Shown here piece after piece: positions 59,436-64,000 of a stretch of DNA of 64,000 nucleotides. The number at the start of each line of letters is the position of its first letter. Within the stretch, counting starts at the first letter, position 1. The notes under the pieces were generated by a model that was not told where the DNA came from, did no database searches, and was given only the letters and a program-made list of their open reading frames with translations. The DNA is from Candidatus Nanoarchaeia archaeon (lineage in GTDB: Archaea > Nanobdellota > Nanobdellia > SCGC-AAA011-G17 > JAFCDX01): assembly GCA_028716945.1 (NCBI GenBank), contig JAQUOT010000001.1, forward strand, positions 466,471 to 530,470. Reading direction: 5' to 3'. The translations under genes and the position numbers were made by a program.

Positions 59436-60835
59436 TTGAATACAATATTTTTTAGACGTAATGATGGTCCTCCAAACCATACAGGAATTCCTTGCATTGG
59501 TTCTCCTTTTCCGCATGTTCCTGAAAAATGAGCTATATTTTTTCCAACTGCGTCTACAGATGACCATAAACCTGGGGTTGTTATTTCTAGAGCAGGATTT
59601 CTTATTGGTTTTCCTAATTCTCCATTAACTATCGAATAACTCTCACAACCAACATATTTTTGATGGAATCTTTTATCATCAATGTTCCATTCCATGAAAT
59701 TTTTTATATAAACTCCATTTTTTATTTCTTTTATCATTTCTTCTTCTTTGGTTTTTCCTGGTAAAACAAAAGTATTTGACATACGAACAATAGTTTCTTT
59801 ATCATAATCATTTGCTCTTGATGAACCATTACTTTTTGTTCCCATTTCTGCTGCGGTTTCTCTGTTGTGTAAAAATTCATTTATTTTTCCATCTTTCATT
59901 AATAGTTTTCTCCTTGCTTTTACTCCTTCATCATCATATAAGAAAAAACCATTGCTGCCTGGAATAGTAGGGTCGTCTGCTACTGTTAATAATTCTGATC
60001 CTAATTTTTTATTAAGCATATCTTTTGTTACAAAGGATTCTCCTGCTTGTGCTCCTTCTCTTCCAAGAATACGATCAGCTTCAGTTGGATGACCCACTGC
60101 TTCATGAGTCATTATTGCAGTAACTTCTGGAGCAACTACAACATCATATTTTCCTGGTTTTAATTTTTTACCTTCTTTTAAATTTCTAAGCATAGCTTTT
60201 ATCTCATCTTTTATTTTTTCAGATAAATTCCAGGCTTTTACTGATTCCCAACCACCAACATTTCCATGTTGTAAAAATCTTTGTAAACTATCTGCTTTGT
60301 TATTTACAGTTATATAATAAAAGAAATTTGTTCTTGGAATAATTTGAGTTATCTTTGCACCTTCAGAATTTACATAATATTTGTGCATAACATCATCACT
60401 TAAAGAATAAAATCTTCCAACTGCTTGTTTTGTTTCTTTGTCAATACCTTTTAAGAATTTTAATTTTTCTTCTGGAGAAATGTTTTCTAATTTTATTTTT
60501 TGTTTTACTTCATATTTTGTTTTTATTACATCTTCTTTTGTTAGTTTAGTTTTTTCTGTTAATTTGTAAGAATCTTCAGTTAATTTGAATGCTTTTTTAA
60601 TTAAATCTTTAGTTAATTCTTTTTGTAAGTTATTTATCGAAACAAAACCAAGAGTATCTTTTACTAAAAATCTTACTCCCATGCCTAATGTATCATCAAA
60701 ACCAGAAACCTCAGGAATACCATTTTTAAGCAAGAAACTAGTGCCTTTATGCTGTTCTAGCCTTACTTCAGCATACTTTGCCCCCAATTTTAATGCATAA
60801 TTCACAGAAAAGTCTGCTAGATCCTCTTGTATCAT
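59432..60835 (-). CDS. Metallopeptidase TldD
   Basis: Start at MIQEDLADFSVNYALKLGAK (60835), about 20 nt after a TATA-like AATATAAAC; the longer frame reads a non-homologous N-terminus. 467 residues with the zinc site TAIMTHEAVGHPTEADRI (HExxxH), GSNGFFLYDDEGVKARRKLL, HNRETAAEMGTKSNGSSRA and ENGELG-type KYVGCESYSIVNGELGKP. It forms a heterodimer with the overlapping TldE gene. Its distance from the RiPP cassette (15 kb) makes a link uncertain. Confidence 0.95.
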   Translation of the reverse strand: MIQEDLADFSVNYALKLGAKYAEVRLEQHKGTSFLLKNGIPEVSGFDDTLGMGVRFLVKDTLGFVSINNLQKELTKDLIKKAFKLTEDSYKLTEKTKLTKEDVIKTKYEVKQKIKLENISPEEKLKFLKGIDKETKQAVGRFYSLSDDVMHKYYVNSEGAKITQIIPRTNFFYYITVNNKADSLQRFLQHGNVGGWESVKAWNLSEKIKDEIKAMLRNLKEGKKLKPGKYDVVVAPEVTAIMTHEAVGHPTEADRILGREGAQAGESFVTKDMLNKKLGSELLTVADDPTIPGSNGFFLYDDEGVKARRKLLMKDGKINEFLHNRETAAEMGTKSNGSSRANDYDKETIVRMSNTFVLPGKTKEEEMIKEIKNGVYIKNFMEWNIDDKRFHQKYVGCESYSIVNGELGKPIRNPALEITTPGLWSSVDAVGKNIAHFSGTCGKGEPMQGIPVWFGGPSLRLKNIVFK

Positions 60836-60982
60836 GCTTTTATCTGTAATAAGTTTATATTTATTCTTTTCGGTTATAGAAACATTTATATTTTTAGAAT
60901 TCTTTTTAAAAGCAGGTTTGATAATCTTAAAAGGGTAAATAGTTGATTTAAATATTTTATTAATAAAGGTAAAATATAAAAA

Positions 60983-63028
60983 ATGGTAAAAAAAAGAGTG
61001 AAGCAATATAAAAAGTCAATATTGCCTGTTGGAATTAAACGTGCTTTAAAATTAGTTTCTGAAGTAAATAAATTTCTTAGTTATACTAAAAGTGAAAAGA
61101 AATTACTTAATGGTATATGTAAAACTGCCGTAAAAGTTGCAGGTTATAAATTTGCATGGATTGGGTTAGTAGAGGATATAAAAAAGAAAAAGATAGTGCC
61201 TTTAAATCAATATGGTATTTCGAAGAAAACAAAATTATCTTGGAAAGAGTTACCAAAATCAAAAGAATTAGCAATTACTTCGATTCAAAGAAAAAAGCCA
61301 TTTATTTGTAGAGATATTATAACCAATCCTAAATTTAAAAAATGGAAAAAAGAAGCATTATATAGAGGTTATAAATCTGCAATATCAATTCCTTTAGTAT
61401 ATAAAAATGAGGTTTTAGGGACTTTGAATATTTATGCAATTGAATCTAAGGCTTTTAATAACGAAGAAGTATTGATTTTAAAACAGGTTGCTAATGATTT
61501 AAGTTTTGGAATATCTAATTTTAGGATGAGAATAATTGCTTTGGAAGGAAAAACAATATTTAATATTTTATATAACACCTCTAAAGATGCAATAATGACT
61601 TTAGAACCTCCAACATGGAAGTTTACTTCGGGTAATCCAGCTACAATTGAGATGTTTAAAACTAAAACAGAAAAAAAATTTGCTTCTTTAGGTCCTTGGA
61701 TACTATCCCCAAAGTATCAATCTGATGGACAATTATCAAAAGTAAAAGCTAAAAAAATGATTGCTTTAGCTATGAAAAATGGAAGTAATTATTTTGAATG
61801 GATTCATAAAAGATTAAATGGGGAAAACTTTACTGCAACGGTTTTATTAAGTAAAGTTGAAGAAGCTGGAAAAACTTATTTACAAGCTACGGTAAGAGAT
61901 ATTAATAAAGAAAAATTAGCAGAAGCAAACCTTAAAAAAAGCGAAGAAAAATATAGGGGGTTATTTGATGGTTCTGTTGATGCGATGTTTGTTGCAGATT
62001 CAAAAACAAAACAGTTATTAGATTGTAATAAAGCTGCAGAAAAACTTCTTGATTATCCTAGAGCTGAACTACTTTCTATGAAAGCGTACCAATTACATCC
62101 AAAAGACAGAATAAAAGATACTATGCTTGCTTTTAAAAAACAGGCACAAGGTAAACTTGCTTTGTATGAAACAGAAGTTTTAACTAAATATAATAAAAGG
62201 GTTCCTGTAGCTATAAACGCTTCTAAGGCATTCGTAGGAAATAAAATGTATCTGCAGGGAATTTTTAGAAATATTGCTCTGCAAAAAAATGCTGAAATAA
62301 AATTAAAAGAATCTTATGAAAAATTAAAAGAATTAGATAGATTAAAAAGTGAATTCTTGAGTATGACTTCACATGAATTAAAAACTCCGTTAACTCCAAT
62401 AAAAATACAATTACAAAGAATTTTAGAAAAAAATCTTTCAAAAGAAGAACATTTGAATAGCATAAACATGATAGTTAGAAATGTTGTAAGATTAGAAAGA
62501 TTGATTAATGATATTTTAGAAATTTCAAGAATAGAATCAAAAAGCCTTATTATTTCAAAGTTTAATTTTAATTTAAACGAATTAGTAGATGAAGTTATAA
62601 CTAATATGAACTTTATTGCAAAACAAAAAGGAATTATTATAAAAAGATCTTTTGATGGGGAACCAAAAATGATTTATGCAGGTAGGTATAGGCTAGAACA
62701 AGTATTTGTTAATTTAATAGATAATGCGATAAAACACAGTAATGCTTCTCAAATAGAAATAACCCTTCAAAAGAAAAAAAATGAAGTTATAATCTGTGTA
62801 AAAGATAATGGAAAGGGAATGTCTTTAGATGAACAAAAACATTTATTTGAATTATTTTATCAAGGAAAAGAAGCAAAAAGTATGCATTCTGGAGCAGGTT
62901 TAGGTTTAAACATAGTAAGAGGGATAGTTGAAGCACATAGAGGAAAACTAGAAGTCGAAAGTCACTTGGGTAAAGGAAGTACATTCTGTTTTACCTTGCC
63001 AATAAAGGGTACAAACCATAAAATATAA
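60983..63028 (+). CDS. GAF-PAS-PAS sensor histidine kinase
   Basis: 681 residues, no membrane helix, so cytoplasmic. GAF domain about 30-190 (RALKLVSEVNKFLSYTKSEK, AISIPLVYKNEVLGTLNIYA); PAS 1 about 195-320 (TLEPPTWKFTSGNPATIEMF); PAS 2 about 320-445 (EEKYRGLFDGSVDAMFVADS); HisKA MTSHELKTPLTPIKIQL (phospho-His); HATPase DNAIKHSNASQ, CVKDNGKGMSLDEQ and GAGLGLNIVRG. It is followed by a receiver protein and a RecA-like protein. The signal is unknown. Confidence 0.93.
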   Translation: MVKKRVKQYKKSILPVGIKRALKLVSEVNKFLSYTKSEKKLLNGICKTAVKVAGYKFAWIGLVEDIKKKKIVPLNQYGISKKTKLSWKELPKSKELAITSIQRKKPFICRDIITNPKFKKWKKEALYRGYKSAISIPLVYKNEVLGTLNIYAIESKAFNNEEVLILKQVANDLSFGISNFRMRIIALEGKTIFNILYNTSKDAIMTLEPPTWKFTSGNPATIEMFKTKTEKKFASLGPWILSPKYQSDGQLSKVKAKKMIALAMKNGSNYFEWIHKRLNGENFTATVLLSKVEEAGKTYLQATVRDINKEKLAEANLKKSEEKYRGLFDGSVDAMFVADSKTKQLLDCNKAAEKLLDYPRAELLSMKAYQLHPKDRIKDTMLAFKKQAQGKLALYETEVLTKYNKRVPVAINASKAFVGNKMYLQGIFRNIALQKNAEIKLKESYEKLKELDRLKSEFLSMTSHELKTPLTPIKIQLQRILEKNLSKEEHLNSINMIVRNVVRLERLINDILEISRIESKSLIISKFNFNLNELVDEVITNMNFIAKQKGIIIKRSFDGEPKMIYAGRYRLEQVFVNLIDNAIKHSNASQIEITLQKKKNEVIICVKDNGKGMSLDEQKHLFELFYQGKEAKSMHSGAGLGLNIVRGIVEAHRGKLEVESHLGKGSTFCFTLPIKGTNHKI

Positions 63029-63069
63029 ATAGTGTAAAAATTTAATATAAAAAGGTAAAAAGAGGCAAA

Positions 63070-63441
63070 ATGCCAAAAAAATCATTAATCCTGATAGTTG
63101 ATGATGAAGAAGACATCAGAGAGTCTGTAAAAAATCTTCTAGAAGATAATAATTTTGAAGTTGAAACTGCAGAAAATGGAGAAGCTTGTTTAAAAAAACT
63201 TAAAATAATTAAACCTAATCTGATTTTACTTGATATTTTAATGCCAGGAATGACAACAAAAGAAATTATTTCTAAAGTAAATAAATTATATCCTAAATTA
63301 CCCATCATATTCTTAACAGTAGTTAGATTAGCAGAGGCAACAAAACAACAATTGATACAAGGAAAGATAATAGATTACATAGAAAAACCATTTGATAATA
63401 AAGATCTATTGACCAGAATTAAAAGAATTCTGATGATTTAA
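63070..63441 (+). CDS. Single-domain response regulator (receiver)
   Basis: 123 residues: LILIVDDEEDIRESVKNLLE (acidic pair), NLILLDILMPGM (phospho-acceptor Asp), IIFLTVV and IDYIEKPFDNKD (conserved Lys). No output domain. It likely takes phosphate from the kinase just upstream and passes the signal to the 168-aa protein that starts 1 nt after its stop. Confidence 0.93.
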   Translation: MPKKSLILIVDDEEDIRESVKNLLEDNNFEVETAENGEACLKKLKIIKPNLILLDILMPGMTTKEIISKVNKLYPKLPIIFLTVVRLAEATKQQLIQGKIIDYIEKPFDNKDLLTRIKRILMI

Positions 63442-63442
63442 A

Positions 63443-63949
63443 ATGAAAATCCCTAAAAATAAAGCAATTTTAATAGTAGTTGTTCCAGAAAATTATCATA
63501 AAAGTATAATAGAAATATCTAAAGAATTACAAGATGAAAAAACATGTTATGTTACAATAAATAAAGGCTTTGAAGCATTAATAGACGATTTTAAAAAAAA
63601 TAAGATAAACTCAGAAAATTTTATAGTCATAGATTGTGTTACTAAAACTATAGTTAATACCAAACCTGAAAAGAATTGTATTTTTATAAGTTCCCCAAAT
63701 GCCCTTACAGAATTATCTTTAGCCATAGGAAAAAATATTAACAATGGTGCACTTCATTTCATCATAGATTCTCTTTCGAATATGTTAATTTATTATGATA
63801 ATGAAACCATTTCAAAATTTGTTCAAGATTTAATACAAAAAGTAAGAAAAAAGAATAAAACCCTTGTTCTTATAATTTCTAGTAAAGATAAAAAGAGCAA
63901 ACTCTTTGATGAAATAGAAACATTGGTAGATAATACTATGGAGGTGTAA
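63443..63949 (+). CDS. RecA/KaiC-like protein without Walker A (DUF7504-type)
   Basis: 168 residues: KNKAILIVVVPENYHKSIIE, NFIVIDCVTKTIVNTKPEKN, CIFISSPNALTELSLAIGKN and LHFIIDSLSNMLIYYDNETI. Strand order and the LIIDSLS motif match KaiC/RecA-type folds, but the P-loop (GxxxxGKT) is absent at the N-terminus. Such proteins accompany archaeal histidine kinases. Possibly a signalling output or scaffold. Confidence 0.7.
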   Translation: MKIPKNKAILIVVVPENYHKSIIEISKELQDEKTCYVTINKGFEALIDDFKKNKINSENFIVIDCVTKTIVNTKPEKNCIFISSPNALTELSLAIGKNINNGALHFIIDSLSNMLIYYDNETISKFVQDLIQKVRKKNKTLVLIISSKDKKSKLFDEIETLVDNTMEV

Positions 63950-63952
63950 TTA

Positions 63953-64000
63953 ATGTCGGTGCTTTCTACTTTAGCAACGATTTCTGGAAGTTTAATGGCA
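63953..64000 (+). CDS. Unknown protein, N-terminus only (partial)
   Basis: ATG at 63953 preceded by a strong GGAGG site (63940-63944). The 16 visible codons read MSVLSTLATISGSLMA, the start of a hydrophobic helix. It may be a small membrane protein (SemiSWEET-like N-termini look similar), but too little is seen to name it. Confidence 0.45.
   Translation, partial: MSVLSTLATISGSLMA

Noticed and set aside
59436-61006. Long N-terminal extensions of TldE (to 59567) and TldD (to 61006)
   Set aside because: The extra residues are not family-like; ATGs at 59435 and 60835 match the families, and the first gives the usual 4-nt overlap.

Overview
The window is AT-rich, gene-dense archaeal DNA. Archaeal informational genes (aIF2-alpha end, Nop10, RadA, L10e, L35Ae, aEF1-beta, ABCE1, deoxyhypusine synthase, archease, RtcB, GatD/GatE, EndoQ, FtsZ), mostly leaderless genes behind TTTATAAA-type boxes, and trimmed enzymes (GatE without its GAD insert, a methylthiotransferase without a TRAM domain) suggest a DPANN archaeon, probably of the Woesearchaeota/Pacearchaeota type. 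That placement is inference.

Layout. 1-16.5 kb: translation and proteasome-chaperone genes, EndoQ behind a structured RNA leader, a four-gene operon of surface-anchored beta-rich proteins, a geranylgeranyl-reductase-like flavoprotein, a prepilin peptidase, two glycosyltransferases and RadA with a small companion. 16.5-21.5 kb: PEP synthase, ribosomal proteins and a nucleotidyltransferase. 21.6-35.2 kb: a region centred on RNA splicing and protein diversification. It holds a tRNA-Val gene that I read as carrying three BHB introns, with its anticodon on a 4-nt microexon; a LAGLIDADG gene; archease; a ten-gene operon with a MoxR ATPase, a vWA/metallopeptidase protein, an RHH regulator and seven paralogues, four of which end in GC-rich 90-nt segments with the signature of a diversity-generating retroelement (DGR) target; and rtcB, interrupted by both a 30-nt BHB intron and an intein. 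35-42.7 kb: tRNA modification, ABCE1, and polyamine/hypusine genes. 42.7-48.4 kb: TrmB and Lrp regulators around a probable RiPP cassette (41-aa precursor with a GG site, plus a radical SAM/SPASM enzyme), and an odd B12-type radical SAM protein. 48.4-61 kb: DNA ligase, nitroreductase, a second PAC2, an AsnB-like enzyme, FtsZ, GatD/GatE and TldD/TldE. 61-64 kb: a histidine kinase, a response regulator and a RecA-like partner.

How the parts fit. Archease and RtcB are the ligation machinery for BHB introns, and both the tRNA-Val gene and rtcB itself need that pathway, so rtcB expression may be self-dependent. In the MoxR/vWA operon, shared N-terminal tags on the variable proteins suggest one machine acting on, or releasing, a family of variable binders. 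No reverse transcriptase or template repeat lies in the window, so diversification would have to act in trans. Arginine decarboxylase and deoxyhypusine synthase overlap and form a polyamine-to-hypusine pair; GatD and GatE supply Gln-tRNA(Gln); TldD/TldE form a peptidase pair sometimes linked to peptide maturation.
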